Shown here: positions 1 to 8,908 of the stretch, in pieces
Layout: each line of letters opens with the position of its first letter
Position numbering within the stretch: position 1 is the stretch's first letter
Source: Pseudomonadota bacterium
GTDB lineage: Bacteria > Pseudomonadota > Gammaproteobacteria > Steroidobacterales > Steroidobacteraceae
Direction of reading: 5' to 3'
Assembly (NCBI GenBank): GCA_023417315.1
Contig: JAEZFW010000057.1
Coordinates: forward strand, 4,810 to 68,809
Length of the DNA: 64,000 nt
The notes under the pieces: generated by a model
Told to the model about the DNA's origin: nothing
The model's input: only the letters and a program-made list of their open reading frames with translations
Database searches by the model: none
Translations under genes and position numbers: made by a program

Positions 1-996
1 TCGATGGGCGGCGACCACGGTCCGTCAGTCACGGTGCCTGCATCGCTCTCGGCTCTGCAAGCAGAGCCTTCGCTGCGGATCGTGCTCGTCGGCCTGCCCG
101 AGAAGGTCGATCCACTACTTGCGAGCACATCTCGGTCGCTGCGCGAGCGCATCAGTGTACGTCCCGCCTCGCAAGTCGTCGGCATGGATGAGAAGCCGCA
201 AGACGCGGTGAGGAGGAAGAAAGATTCCTCGATGCGCGTCGCAATCGATCTCGTCAAAGCGGGTGAGGCACACGCCTGCGTCAGCGCCGGTAACACTGGC
301 GCGCTGATGGCGACCGCGCGCTTCGTCCTCAAGACCATAGAGGGCGTGGATCGACCCGCCATTATCTCTCGAATCCCAGCCCGGCATGGCTATACGCACA
401 TGCTCGATCTCGGCGCGAACGCCGAGTGCACCGCGGACCACTTGTTCCAATTTGCTTTTATGGGCTCGGTCGTAGCTTCCGACATGCACGGAATCGCAAA
501 GCCTCGTGTCGGGATCCTAAATATCGGCGAAGAGGAGATGAAGGGCGACGGAGTCGTGCAGGAAGCAGCGCGACGGCTCACGGCAAGCACGCTCAATTAC
601 ATCGGATTCGTGGAAGGGGACGATATCTTCTCGGGCGATGTGGATGTCGTGGTCACTGACGGATTCACCGGCAACGTTGCGCTGAAAACAATGGAAGGGC
701 TCGTGACGATGCTGGTGGGTGCGATCAAAGCCGAGTACACGCGCAATCCCTTACGTTATTTCGCGGCGGTGACGTCGTGGCCGGTATTCCGTTCGATCCG
801 CAGCGAATTCGATCCGCGCTCATATAACGGCGCCAGCATGGTCGGTTTGACAGGCGTGGTCATCAAGAGTCACGGCAGCGCAGATGTCATCTCCTTCGCG
901 AACGCGTTGCGCGTCGCTTCGATCGAAGCGCGGAAAGGTGTCCCCACGCAGATCGCGAATCTTTTGAAGAGTCAGCAGCAGGGTACCGCGGCGTGA
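1..996 (+). CDS. plsX: Phosphate acyltransferase PlsX (5' end cut by window edge)
   Basis: PlsX converts acyl-ACP and phosphate to acyl-phosphate, the first committed step of the PlsX/PlsY phospholipid pathway, at the cytoplasmic face of the membrane. The frame is open from the first base and begins inside the conserved N-terminal MGGDHGP motif, so only about ten codons are probably missing. Further family signatures are SAGNTGALMA, LDLGANAEC and VVTDGFTGNVALK. The C-terminus is complete, with a TGA stop, and total length fits the roughly 340-residue family. In many gammaproteobacteria fabH follows directly; here the next gene is an L,D-transpeptidase. The identity is secure; the true start lies outside the window. 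Confidence 0.96.
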   Translation, partial: SMGGDHGPSVTVPASLSALQAEPSLRIVLVGLPEKVDPLLASTSRSLRERISVRPASQVVGMDEKPQDAVRRKKDSSMRVAIDLVKAGEAHACVSAGNTGALMATARFVLKTIEGVDRPAIISRIPARHGYTHMLDLGANAECTADHLFQFAFMGSVVASDMHGIAKPRVGILNIGEEEMKGDGVVQEAARRLTASTLNYIGFVEGDDIFSGDVDVVVTDGFTGNVALKTMEGLVTMLVGAIKAEYTRNPLRYFAAVTSWPVFRSIRSEFDPRSYNGASMVGLTGVVIKSHGSADVISFANALRVASIEARKGVPTQIANLLKSQQQGTAA

Positions 997-1047
997 ACTG
1001 TGTATAGCCGCGGACGTCGAATGGTGCGTAGACTTCTAACTCAAGCA

Positions 1048-2022
1048 ATGAACGTGAGCCTGAAAAAGAGCCTATTTGCTGCGCTGAGTGCTGCAGCCGC
1101 CCTGACTGTGCCGGGCATCGTGGGTGCGGCGACATACGTGCTGCCTGAAGGATCGGACGCCGTCATCGGCGAGGTGCAGACAGCAACCGCGCGGCATGAG
1201 GACACGCTGCTCGATATCGGCCGGCGCTATGGTGTCGGTTACGAGGAGATCGTGGCCGCGAATCCGGGCGTCGACCCGTGGCTGCCCGGGGAGGGCGCAG
1301 AGGTCCTCATTCCGTCTCAATTCATTTTGCCGAACGAGCCGCGTGACGGCGTGGTCGTGAGCTTGGCGGAGCACAGGCTGTACTATTTCCCGAAGCCGAA
1401 GCCCGGCGAGCAGGCTGTCGTCCTTACTTATCCAATCAGCATCGGTAAGATGGATTGGAAGACGCCACTCGGCCTGACGCGCATCGTGAACAAGCGCGTG
1501 CGCCCGACGTGGTATCCGCCGGAGTCTGTGCGCCGCGAGCACGCACTCGAAGGAAATCCGCTACCGAAGGCCGTTCCGCCGGGCCCAGACAATCCTCTTG
1601 GCGAGTACGCGATGCGTTTGGATATTCCGAGCGGTGCGTATCTGATCCATGGCACCAATCGGCCTGCGGGCGTAGGCATGCAAGTCACACACGGCTGCAT
1701 CCGCATGTTCCCGGAGGACATCGAGCAATTCTTCAAGATGGTGCCCGTCAACACGCCTGTGCGAATGATCGATCAGCCATACAAGATGGGCTGGCACAAA
1801 GGTGAGCTGTACATCGAGGTGCACTCGCCGCTCGAAGGGCAAACGGACGAAGATCGACACAGCCTCACGAACATCACTCGTCTTCTAGTCACTGCGACAC
1901 AAGATCAAACTGTGCCCATCGACTGGGCTCGCGCGGAGCGTGCGTTCATCCGAGCGAGCGGAGTGCCCGAGCCTGTCGTGCTGGGCTCGAATGCCACTGC
2001 GCAGGCGACCTCGGATCGCTGA
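1048..2022 (+). CDS. Secreted L,D-transpeptidase (YkuD family, ErfK/YbiS type) with LysM-like domain
   Basis: This predicted periplasmic enzyme makes L,D peptide bonds in peptidoglycan or anchors proteins to it. With the start at 1048 the product is 324 residues with a typical signal peptide (Lys-Lys, then an alanine-rich core ending near VGA, residue 27). A LysM-like segment follows (about residues 45-90), then the YkuD catalytic domain (about 100-255). The catalytic motif is HGTN...THGCIRM, with His201, His215 and nucleophile Cys217. Upstream in-frame starts at 1000 (GTG) and 1021 (ATG) would put an awkward basic stretch before the signal peptide, so 1048 is preferred; no start has a clear Shine-Dalgarno site. 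Which paralogue it is cannot be told from sequence alone. Confidence 0.88.
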   Translation: MNVSLKKSLFAALSAAAALTVPGIVGAATYVLPEGSDAVIGEVQTATARHEDTLLDIGRRYGVGYEEIVAANPGVDPWLPGEGAEVLIPSQFILPNEPRDGVVVSLAEHRLYYFPKPKPGEQAVVLTYPISIGKMDWKTPLGLTRIVNKRVRPTWYPPESVRREHALEGNPLPKAVPPGPDNPLGEYAMRLDIPSGAYLIHGTNRPAGVGMQVTHGCIRMFPEDIEQFFKMVPVNTPVRMIDQPYKMGWHKGELYIEVHSPLEGQTDEDRHSLTNITRLLVTATQDQTVPIDWARAERAFIRASGVPEPVVLGSNATAQATSDR

Positions 2023-2164
2023 ACCGACGCTTCAATTGTGAAGCGAACACCGGCTTGCGGCTGCGCTGCTGCTACACTGCGCACGCGGACCCTGCGGCCG
2101 AGGTTATCTATCCACCGAGTTAGTCCATAGCTGAGGCTGTGGGGTCCGCCTCGTTTCAGGGCTG

Positions 2165-2346
2165 TCGGGTGACTGGGTACTCGGGTTCTGGCAGAAGAAT
2201 CAACGCCACGTGCTGACCCGAGCTTTCATACTCTTGGGTAGCAGCTTTCGCTCGTGATCTCTCGCGACGAGCTGTGCGAGTGCGAGCCACGTTTCCTCGA
2301 TCGTTTCTGGCCAGTACCCGACTACCCAGTCACCCGATAACCCATC
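2165..2346. repeat. Inverted octamer-period repeat pair in the gap after the L,D-transpeptidase gene
   Basis: The left arm (2165-2192) and right arm (2309-2337) are reverse complements over 28 positions with two mismatches. Within each arm GGGT (or ACCC) recurs every 8 bases. The right arm has four ACCC units, the last running to 2344. The two arms are separated by about 116 bases with no gene. The repeat occupies most of the 385-base gap (2023-2407) between two convergent genes; the only other structure seen there is the terminator at 2351-2382. Its architecture matches other loci in this window with different unit sequences. Confidence 0.8.
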
Positions 2347-2350
2347 AAAC

Positions 2351-2382
2351 AAAAAAAAACGCTGCGGATTTCTCCGCAGCGT
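2351..2382 (-). terminator. Rho-independent terminator of the small lipoprotein gene
   Basis: Read on the minus strand, a perfect 10-bp stem (arms 2373-2382 and 2359-2368, loop of four) is followed by a run of nine or ten U residues. It sits about 25 bases after the stop codon of the lipoprotein gene. This is a textbook intrinsic terminator. Confidence 0.93.
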
Positions 2383-2407
2383 CTTTCGTTCGTGTAGTCG
2401 AATCGAA

Positions 2408-2719
2408 TTACTTCGAAACAGACTTCTTGAACATACGATCCATCTTCTCGTTGGTCGCGTCGCAGCACGCCTGGCTGGCCTGAGCAGCCTGCAGCGCCTG
2501 GTTAGCAGCGCTCTGCGCGCTGTCAGCTGCCGAACGCGCAGACTGTGCAGCGCTCGCAGCAGAGTCAGCAGCAGCTTTGGCCGCAGCGGCGTCCTGCACA
2601 GCCTTATCGGCCGTAGCACGGATCTCATCGACGGTTGCTTGTGAAACGCAACCGCTGGCCGCAGCCAACGCGAGAGCAGCAAGGCCTGCCTTAACCGTGG
2701 TGGAGATGGTGTTCTTCAT
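2408..2719 (-). CDS. Small alanine-zipper lipoprotein (Lpp/OprI-like)
   Basis: The product is about 103 residues. It has a lipoprotein signal peptide with lipobox ASGC (lipidated Cys24), followed by an alanine-rich heptad region (about 35-85, repeated AADSA/AQAA units) predicted to form a trimeric alanine zipper like Lpp or OprI. The C-terminus ends in basic residues (KKSVSK), reminiscent of the terminal Lys of Braun lipoprotein that is linked to peptidoglycan. The start at 2719 is chosen over an in-frame ATG at 2737 because a purine-rich Shine-Dalgarno-like AAGGGGAAAG precedes it. It is monocistronic, with its own terminator. An L,D-transpeptidase gene, the enzyme class that attaches Lpp, lies nearby, but a functional link is only inference. 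Confidence 0.85.
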   Translation of the reverse strand: MKNTISTTVKAGLAALALAAASGCVSQATVDEIRATADKAVQDAAAAKAAADSAASAAQSARSAADSAQSAANQALQAAQASQACCDATNEKMDRMFKKSVSK

Positions 2720-2956
2720 GACTTCTTTCCCCTTCATACTGGGTCGGACAAAAATGACCAGAGCGACAAATTTTCACGGCCTCTTAATCCGCAGGACTTA
2801 TGGCTTGTTCCCATGGATTTCGCCTCAGAAGTCCCTTTTTTGTAAAAGCTCCCGGGCACGACCGAGCGCGGAGGATACAAGATTGATGCGAGCGGATAAA
2901 GCTTGTCTAGCTATGCGTCTGCACAGTGCGACAGGTCAGAGCGCGAAGGTTACCGA

Positions 2957-3424
2957 CTATCTCCAGCACCCAGAGCCAGCGGCTGGGGTGCGCGTTCCGG
3001 CTTCGTTTATTGTTAAGGTGTGACATGCTGCGGTGTCTTGCAGCTGCCCTGATGTGGCAGTCGCCTGCGCCGTATACGTCGTTTGCGTGACGTTGATCAG
3101 CGCGATGTTATACATGCCGTTCGGAGTGGTCGTACCAACGCCTAGACCCGCCGGTGGGGCATCGTCCAGTTCGTCCGCTGTCGCGTAGCGGTTGTTCTGG
3201 AGGAAAAACTTCTCCTGCGCTGCCTGAACGCGCAAGAGCTGCGTCTTGGCCTCCGTGCGATTCGTTCGCAACAGATAGCTTCTATAGCTGCTGACTGCGA
3301 TCGTGCCGAGAAGCGCGACGACGACAATGACCGTCATCAACTCAATCAATGTGACGCCATGCATTCTGGAGCGGCGCGCCGATACGCCTTTATTCAGGCA
3401 CAAGCTGTAAACGGAAGTTTTCAT
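2957..3424 (-). CDS. pilE: Type IV pilin-like protein PilE
   Basis: This is the last gene of the pilus operon and encodes a type IV prepilin of about 155 residues. The class III leader ends in Gly, and the mature N-terminus is VTLIELM, with the conserved Glu at position 5 followed by a hydrophobic helix. Position +1 is Val rather than the usual Phe. Two Cys near the C-terminus (DTAACHTL and GSGCWR) probably form the D-region disulphide. The start at 3424 has GTGAGG about eight bases upstream and lies 7 bp after the pilY1 stop. By analogy with Pseudomonas and Xanthomonas it is a minor pilin made with PilV/W/X/Y1. Whether it can act as the major pilin is unknown. Confidence 0.9.
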   Translation of the reverse strand: MKTSVYSLCLNKGVSARRSRMHGVTLIELMTVIVVVALLGTIAVSSYRSYLLRTNRTEAKTQLLRVQAAQEKFFLQNNRYATADELDDAPPAGLGVGTTTPNGMYNIALINVTQTTYTAQATATSGQLQDTAACHTLTINEAGTRTPAAGSGCWR

Positions 3425-3431
3425 CGCGGCC

Positions 3432-6400
3432 TCACGGTGCTGTCGATTCACGCCAGTAGGTCTTCAGGCGACTATTGAAGTCGGTGCAGGCGCCAAGCAC
3501 TTCCACGCCGGAAAGGCAGACGACCGTGTCTCGCTCGGGGAAAAGGAACGTCACTTCAGGCGCGATGCCTCCCTGTGCAAGTTCATCGTATCGATCGGAC
3601 GAATCCGGCGCGGGAGGTGGATCATTCGGATTCTCGGGATCGGTCTCAGTGTCGCGAGGTGCACGAGGAGAGGCATCAAACGCGCTGATCACGTACGCCC
3701 GATTCGATCCCACGGCCAATGTACAGGCATTGCTGGCCGCACTTGGCGCCGGCGTGTACGTCGTGAAGAAGATCGTGTTCTGGAACGTGTTCGATGCGGA
3801 TAGAACCTTCTCGCCCCGCCAGCTACCACCCGGCTGATCGAGGCGAATCTTCCATCCCGAGGCGTTGGCCGGAATCTGCGGCGACAAGTTCGTCGTCACA
3901 TCTAGCAGATCGTCGTCCTGCAGGATCTCGAGCGCGTCGTACTGCGCTTGCGTCATCTTTGTGAATGGGCGGTGATCGCGGATCGCGTAGAAGCGATCCT
4001 GCGTATCGGTGTTGAGGGGATGTCCGCGATAGCCCGAGCCGATCGCGATGTTCATGAATACGGGGCCGTTGTTCACTTGTAGAGCCGCAACGTCCGGCGC
4101 GTTGTAGAAGCGGCGGGTATTGGCGTCCGTGTGCTCAGCCTCATCCCAGGAACCCAGCGACGCTAAAACTCCGCCTGTCACCAGAGCATCGGCGGCGTTT
4201 CCGCTGTAGACGTCGAAGCGCCAGAGCTGCGCCGCGAGATCGCCGGCGTACATCCGATCAGCGTAACCATCACCGTTGAGATCCAAGACCGTGATCGCGG
4301 CGGGAATGGAGTGTGTCATTCGCTCGAGCTGCAGATGAGCATCGTTATCGTTCCCGGCGTACCAGAGCAACGATCCGCTCAGAGCATCCACCATGAAGAT
4401 TCGATTCCCGACGTTGCTCGCATCGATGAAAGCGCCGCCTTCTTCCGCGGGATCGTAACCGCCGCCAAAAACAAGCACTAGGTTCTGAGAGTTCTGAGTT
4501 GCTCCATTGACACGAATTCGTGTGATCGTCGGCGGTGACCATGCTTGGCCTAGACCGCCTAATTCGTCGGGCCCGATCGACCATATGAAGCGTGGTGCAG
4601 TCTTTTGAGTAACATCCAAAGCGTAGTAGCGGCTTGCCGCCGTGGCGCGGCCGGTGCTGAAGTACAGCAAGACTCGATCGTTGTCGGCGGATGACACCAC
4701 GCCGTCCCCGTTGACATCGTACTTGAGCACGCGCAAGTCACCATCAAGACCGTAGTTTCGGATGGCCGAGTTCTGATCGTCGTAGAGAGGCAGTAGACGC
4801 GCCAGCATCTCCTCCGGGAGAAACGCCCAGAGTTCTTCACCGGTACTGGCGTCTACTGCGTGCAGATAGCCGTCGTTAGTCGCCGAATACACGACCGCGT
4901 CATCGGGATCTTGGTCAGCCGGAGTGCCACCATAGATCACGACCGCCGGTTGAGCATGCATGGGATCGCCCATGATCTGCCGCGCGTCCGTCAGATCCGA
5001 GTCGCCATCTTCGTCGTTTACATCTTGCCCACGCGCCCAGTTGATCAGTTTATCGCGGGTCGGGTCGGCAGCTGCGGTACCCAGTAGCGCGTCCGTTATG
5101 AGTGCGTTGCCGGTTTCGAAAGCATACTGTGACGCCGTGAGCAACGCGGAAGTACCGGGGTTCTCACCGATGTAGGTATAGACTTTCCGTGTATCGGGTC
5201 CTGGAATCTGACTGCCGGCTCCACCTCTGCGCACAGACGGACCATCGCCGTCAGTTTCCGACCAAACGTCGCTTGTGCTATCGCGGAAGAAGCCGGTAGT
5301 CGCGTCGATCGCCAACTCATTGTCGCGATCGATGATGCGCCCTTCTGTATCGACTCCGTAGCGCTTCACATTGCCATGCCAGTGCATGCCGGGCATCGGC
5401 TGGAAGACGGAGACATAGAGGTCATCCAGCGTCCGCGTACGGTTAAAGGCATTAACCGCGACCGTTGGAGCGGTTAGCGTCGTGCTCTGATCGAGAATCG
5501 AACTGAAGATGTTCGTGAATACGGTCGAGAGCTCTGAGAGATCTCCCGCCTGATACGCATCGCCTCCACCGGCCAAGCCGGCATTTTTTAGATACTCAAA
5601 GGCGGCGTTCGAAGTCCCACCGAAAGCGCTGCCGAATCCGATGAAATATGTGGCGACGTTCTGTTCCCCGGCCACATCATCTCCGCGGAGGTCCTTCTTG
5701 AACATGTATTCGGCGAGAGCGCCGAGGCACGCACCGTTCTCGCGATCCAGACAGCCATTTGGTACAAGGTCATCGAAGTCCGTGAGGGCCTGAATGTCGC
5801 TGTTCGACTTGAAGTCCTCTGTCGGCTCGCCGTCGGTGAGGTAGACGATGAAGTTCTTTTGGCAACTATCATTGGCGGGACTTGCATACGTGGCCGCGTG
5901 AGGGTCGCCGCCCGTTCTCGAACTGGCGACGCTGGTCAGGCTCTCGATCACCCCGCTGCAATTAGTCGATGTGCCGGCGCCATTCACGGTGGCGGCCGTG
6001 CACGATCTCGATGTATCACCATAGTTGACGCTGCCGCCTGAGAAGTACTGGTGGGCCTCCCACAGCGTCTCCGAGAGAGGAGTGTTACCGTACGGAACGA
6101 GACCGTCGATGAGTTGTATGAGTGCAGCCCTGTTCTCATCGATTGGCACGATCGGTGACAGAACCATACCGCCACCATCATCGTCGGTTGTGTTCGTGCT
6201 GTAACGCATGATGCCGACATTCACATTCGAGATCGAATTGAGCAGGCTTCGTGCTGCTTGCTGCATGATCTCGAGACGAGTCCCGAGCTGTGCGACATTC
6301 CGAAACTGTTGGTAGTAGGCGACGTAGTTCGCCGAGTACAGCGTCGCCGATGTACCACCGCTCCAGTTGCCATCCCAATAGGAGTCATCATCGTCGGTGG

Positions 6401-6983
6401 TCCACGTCGGGGTCAGACCGGTCGCGTCCTCGTCAGGGTACGCGGGGCTGGCACTTAGGTTGCCATCCACGCCGTTATCACCTCGACACTCCACATCCGA
6501 TGCGTGGTAGTCCTCGTTCAATGATCGCCAGCGGCGAGTCGTCGAACTGCTACTGCGGCGCCACTGAATGAATCGGTCGCCTTGATACCTCCCGCCCTCC
6601 GAAGCTAATGCGGTGACTGCGCCTGCGCACTTCAAATTGGCCGTACTAAAGTAGTTCCCCGTGCCGCAACTCGGCGGTGTGGACTGGTTTGTGGTCTTGT
6701 AGAGAACGCGGTCGGCGATGTTCGCGCAGTCGCCGGTCGCTTCGGCGATATAGTTGCGCGCAGGATCATAGGGTTGTTGCGAGGTGACCTCGCCGATCAT
6801 GCTTCCAGAGGTGTCGAGGATGAGCATGATGTTCGGAGCGGTGCTGGATTCGGCGACGAAGATCTCGGCATCATCGGCACTAGCGATGCCGATCACGCCG
6901 AACGCGGCGCCCAATACGAGACTGAACGCTATTCGCATGGAAGCGGTCACCGGATTACGACTTTGTTCGCGTTGGGTCTTCAT
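3432..6983 (-). CDS. pilY1: Type IV pilus tip-associated adhesin PilY1
   Basis: PilY1/PilC proteins sit at the pilus tip with the minor pilins and act in adhesion, pilus extension and surface sensing. The protein is about 1183 residues from the chosen start. An N-terminal export signal has its hydrophobic core near residues 17-36. A von Willebrand A domain carries the MIDAS motif DTSGS (about 57-61). The C-terminal half is a PilC-type beta-propeller containing acidic calcium-binding loops DVNGDGVVSSADND and DLNGDGYADRMYAGDL. The start is uncertain: an ATG at 6938 would give a shorter, conventional signal peptide, and neither has a strong ribosome site. It is flanked by a small secreted protein upstream and pilE downstream in one operon. 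Family identity is secure. Confidence 0.94.
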   Translation of the reverse strand: MKTQREQSRNPVTASMRIAFSLVLGAAFGVIGIASADDAEIFVAESSTAPNIMLILDTSGSMIGEVTSQQPYDPARNYIAEATGDCANIADRVLYKTTNQSTPPSCGTGNYFSTANLKCAGAVTALASEGGRYQGDRFIQWRRSSSSTTRRWRSLNEDYHASDVECRGDNGVDGNLSASPAYPDEDATGLTPTWTTDDDDSYWDGNWSGGTSATLYSANYVAYYQQFRNVAQLGTRLEIMQQAARSLLNSISNVNVGIMRYSTNTTDDDGGGMVLSPIVPIDENRAALIQLIDGLVPYGNTPLSETLWEAHQYFSGGSVNYGDTSRSCTAATVNGAGTSTNCSGVIESLTSVASSRTGGDPHAATYASPANDSCQKNFIVYLTDGEPTEDFKSNSDIQALTDFDDLVPNGCLDRENGACLGALAEYMFKKDLRGDDVAGEQNVATYFIGFGSAFGGTSNAAFEYLKNAGLAGGGDAYQAGDLSELSTVFTNIFSSILDQSTTLTAPTVAVNAFNRTRTLDDLYVSVFQPMPGMHWHGNVKRYGVDTEGRIIDRDNELAIDATTGFFRDSTSDVWSETDGDGPSVRRGGAGSQIPGPDTRKVYTYIGENPGTSALLTASQYAFETGNALITDALLGTAAADPTRDKLINWARGQDVNDEDGDSDLTDARQIMGDPMHAQPAVVIYGGTPADQDPDDAVVYSATNDGYLHAVDASTGEELWAFLPEEMLARLLPLYDDQNSAIRNYGLDGDLRVLKYDVNGDGVVSSADNDRVLLYFSTGRATAASRYYALDVTQKTAPRFIWSIGPDELGGLGQAWSPPTITRIRVNGATQNSQNLVLVFGGGYDPAEEGGAFIDASNVGNRIFMVDALSGSLLWYAGNDNDAHLQLERMTHSIPAAITVLDLNGDGYADRMYAGDLAAQLWRFDVYSGNAADALVTGGVLASLGSWDEAEHTDANTRRFYNAPDVAALQVNNGPVFMNIAIGSGYRGHPLNTDTQDRFYAIRDHRPFTKMTQAQYDALEILQDDDLLDVTTNLSPQIPANASGWKIRLDQPGGSWRGEKVLSASNTFQNTIFFTTYTPAPSAASNACTLAVGSNRAYVISAFDASPRAPRDTETDPENPNDPPPAPDSSDRYDELAQGGIAPEVTFLFPERDTVVCLSGVEVLGACTDFNSRLKTYWRESTAP

Positions 6984-7023
6984 GTTTGTTCTCGTAGAGC
7001 ATGGCAATATGCGCCTGCTTTGA

Positions 7024-7398
7024 TCAGAGCTGACCGAAGACGAGCATCCGCGTGATGATCGGTTCGTTCGGCTTATGGAATACCATCAAGAACTGCGAAC
7101 CACTCTGGGCGATATATGCCCTGAAGTCTTGATAACTGACCTGCGTGCCGCCAACGAAGAAGCGGGATTCGCTTGTAAATTGCAGCGAGTCGTTCGAACA
7201 GGGCGCCTGACATTTGCGCAGCGTGAGTACGCCGCTTGTCGAGCTTGGCAACGAGACATCCTGTGTCGATGTTTCGATCGCCACTTCCAAGGAGCGAAGA
7301 GGAGCGGGCCGCTGGGTCTGAGCATGCGTAGTGACGGCTGCCATCAGGACCGCGGCGACGATCAGCGCATTGCGGCTCAGAGAGAATAGGGTCTGCAT
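7024..7398 (-). CDS. Unrecognised small secreted protein in the pilus operon
   Basis: I do not recognise this 124-residue protein. It has a clear signal peptide (hydrophobic core about residues 8-22, cleavage likely after THA at 26). The mature domain of about 98 residues carries a single C-x3-C pair (KCQAPC) and ends in a beta-rich stretch. It lies between pilX and pilY1 with short spacing, so it is almost certainly co-expressed with the minor pilins. P. aeruginosa has a small PilY2 after pilY1, but position differs here and I see no sequence basis for calling it PilY2. The ATG at 7398 is preferred to a TTG at 7407. A periplasmic or pilus-tip accessory role is inference from context. Confidence 0.75.
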   Translation of the reverse strand: MQTLFSLSRNALIVAAVLMAAVTTHAQTQRPAPLRSLEVAIETSTQDVSLPSSTSGVLTLRKCQAPCSNDSLQFTSESRFFVGGTQVSYQDFRAYIAQSGSQFLMVFHKPNEPIITRMLVFGQL

Positions 7399-7413
7399 AT
7401 GATTCAACCTGTG

Positions 7414-7908
7414 TTACTCGAGCACGGTCGAGGCGGGCGGGCCTAACGGCAGTACAGTGGCATCGGCGGGAGAGATCACCGCGACGCCTTGAAAGTTGGT
7501 GGCGACGGCATTGCGCGCAGATGTACCTTGGCTTTGTATTTCGAAGTGATAGGTCGCGAAGCTGTCCCAGCTTGCACCCCACATGGCGGGTTGCGCCTTG
7601 CCATCCAGCTGACGTCTAGTCGCCGTCGCGAAGTGATCAGTGGACGTGCCCGAGACCAGAGTGGGTGCAGCGGTTTCCTCGGCGACGGCCGGATTGAAAT
7701 CGTCGTTGAGGAGTGCTTGCTCGATTCCTGTCTCCGCCGCTTGAAACGCGTTCTGCTGATACTGCGTGTTGCCAGCCATCACGAGTTCCAGGCTGGCGGT
7801 GTTCATGCCAGAGATTGCAAGTAGCGTTAGGACAAGTAGCAGCAGCATGCCGACCACCAGGGCGGCGCCCTGCTGATGCGCGATTGAGGAAAGGGACACG
7901 CTAGACAT
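7414..7908 (-). CDS. pilX: Minor pilin PilX
   Basis: PilX is one of the minor pilins that prime type IV pilus assembly. The protein is 164 residues with a short leader ending QQG, then AALVVGMLLLLVLTLLAI, a pilin-type hydrophobic helix. It lacks Glu at mature position 5, a known trait of PilX. The motif NTASLELVMAGNTQYQQNAFQAAETGIE is typical of PilX N-terminal domains. The ATG at 7908 is one base after the pilW stop codon, which supports it over longer in-frame starts. It sits in the order pilV-pilW-pilX seen in Pseudomonas and Xanthomonas. Confidence 0.9.
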   Translation of the reverse strand: MSSVSLSSIAHQQGAALVVGMLLLLVLTLLAISGMNTASLELVMAGNTQYQQNAFQAAETGIEQALLNDDFNPAVAEETAAPTLVSGTSTDHFATATRRQLDGKAQPAMWGASWDSFATYHFEIQSQGTSARNAVATNFQGVAVISPADATVLPLGPPASTVLE

Positions 7909-7909
7909 G

Positions 7910-8908
7910 TTAGGTACCCAGAGCGTTGCGAATCTGGATCGTTCTAGAGACGAGCAAGCGTCTAAAGCCATCTGCAGGTGCGTAGCGCCGTGTAGCGGCC
8001 GCTGCATCGCTCAGATTGTTCGTCGTATCGTTGGAGACGCGATCGCCATAGGAATATATGCGTCCGTCTTCGAAACCGACTTCCTCGGTATCCGCACGGA
8101 CTAACAGCCATATCCGCACAGACACGATCTGCTCTCCATCATTCACCTCGTTCGGGTTCACATAGCGAGCAGCGCTTCCGTTCACTCCAGTTGGATCGAT
8201 GCCGAACTGCACCTGCATGTCCTCGATGCCGGGGATAATCTCGTCATCGCGGAATGCAGGTCCAGCAATCAGTGTGTGTCTGCGCAGCGCCGGAATTCCT
8301 ACCGCATCGACTGAATCGCGACTGACGTAGTACGCGTTGACAATGAGATTATTGATGCGGCCCTCGGGAGCGGCAGTACACCCGCTGCTGTCAGTGACGA
8401 GCTCGCCCGAAACGCGGGTCGAACAGATCTGCAGCCGGCCTGCACCGGCCGCTGCAGTCGCTACAGCGGCGCGACGGACCACCAGCGTATCTGCACTACC
8501 GACTGCGCCGGCACCATAAGCGGTGCAGGTGAATCCGTAGCTGTTGTTGTCCGCTTCGAGATTGGTCAGCAAATCGCGTGCGAAGTTGACTCCGCAGCTG
8601 GTCGGCGCGCCCGCAGATGCTTCGCTCTGTCGCGCAGTACCGGTCAACACGCCCGCTCCCTTCACTAACCCCCAGTAATTCGACATCCTGATATCGGCCT
8701 CTACGATGCTAAGTGCATAACGCGCGGTCTCCTGCAGGCGCGCGGTCGTTTCGTTCAGCTCGTACGTCTTGCGACTGTCGACATACACTTTGGCCGCGCC
8801 GAAGATCAAGATGCCACCGATCGTCATGGCCACGAGCAGCTCGATCAGGCTCAAACCGACTTGGACCGCGTGAAGCTCCCGCCAGGTCTTGCGGCTGCGG
8901 CGGCTCAT
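7910..8908 (-). CDS. pilW: Minor pilin PilW
   Basis: PilW is a large minor pilin of the type IV pilus priming complex. The protein is 332 residues. The prepilin peptidase site is G followed by LSLIELLVAMTIGG, with Glu5 present. The chosen ATG at 8908 overlaps the pilV stop as ATGA, indicating translational coupling; a longer frame reaching 9070 is discarded because it would cover pilV. The segment DSRKTYELNETTARLQETARYAL is characteristic of PilW. The large C-terminal domain is variable, as in the family. Confidence 0.92.
   Translation of the reverse strand: MSRRSRKTWRELHAVQVGLSLIELLVAMTIGGILIFGAAKVYVDSRKTYELNETTARLQETARYALSIVEADIRMSNYWGLVKGAGVLTGTARQSEASAGAPTSCGVNFARDLLTNLEADNNSYGFTCTAYGAGAVGSADTLVVRRAAVATAAAGAGRLQICSTRVSGELVTDSSGCTAAPEGRINNLIVNAYYVSRDSVDAVGIPALRRHTLIAGPAFRDDEIIPGIEDMQVQFGIDPTGVNGSAARYVNPNEVNDGEQIVSVRIWLLVRADTEEVGFEDGRIYSYGDRVSNDTTNNLSDAAAATRRYAPADGFRRLLVSRTIQIRNALGT

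Noticed and set aside
2165..2346. Inverted repeats as ends of an insertion sequence or MITE
   Set aside because: No transposase, no flanking target duplication, and the other loci with the same layout have unrelated unit sequences.
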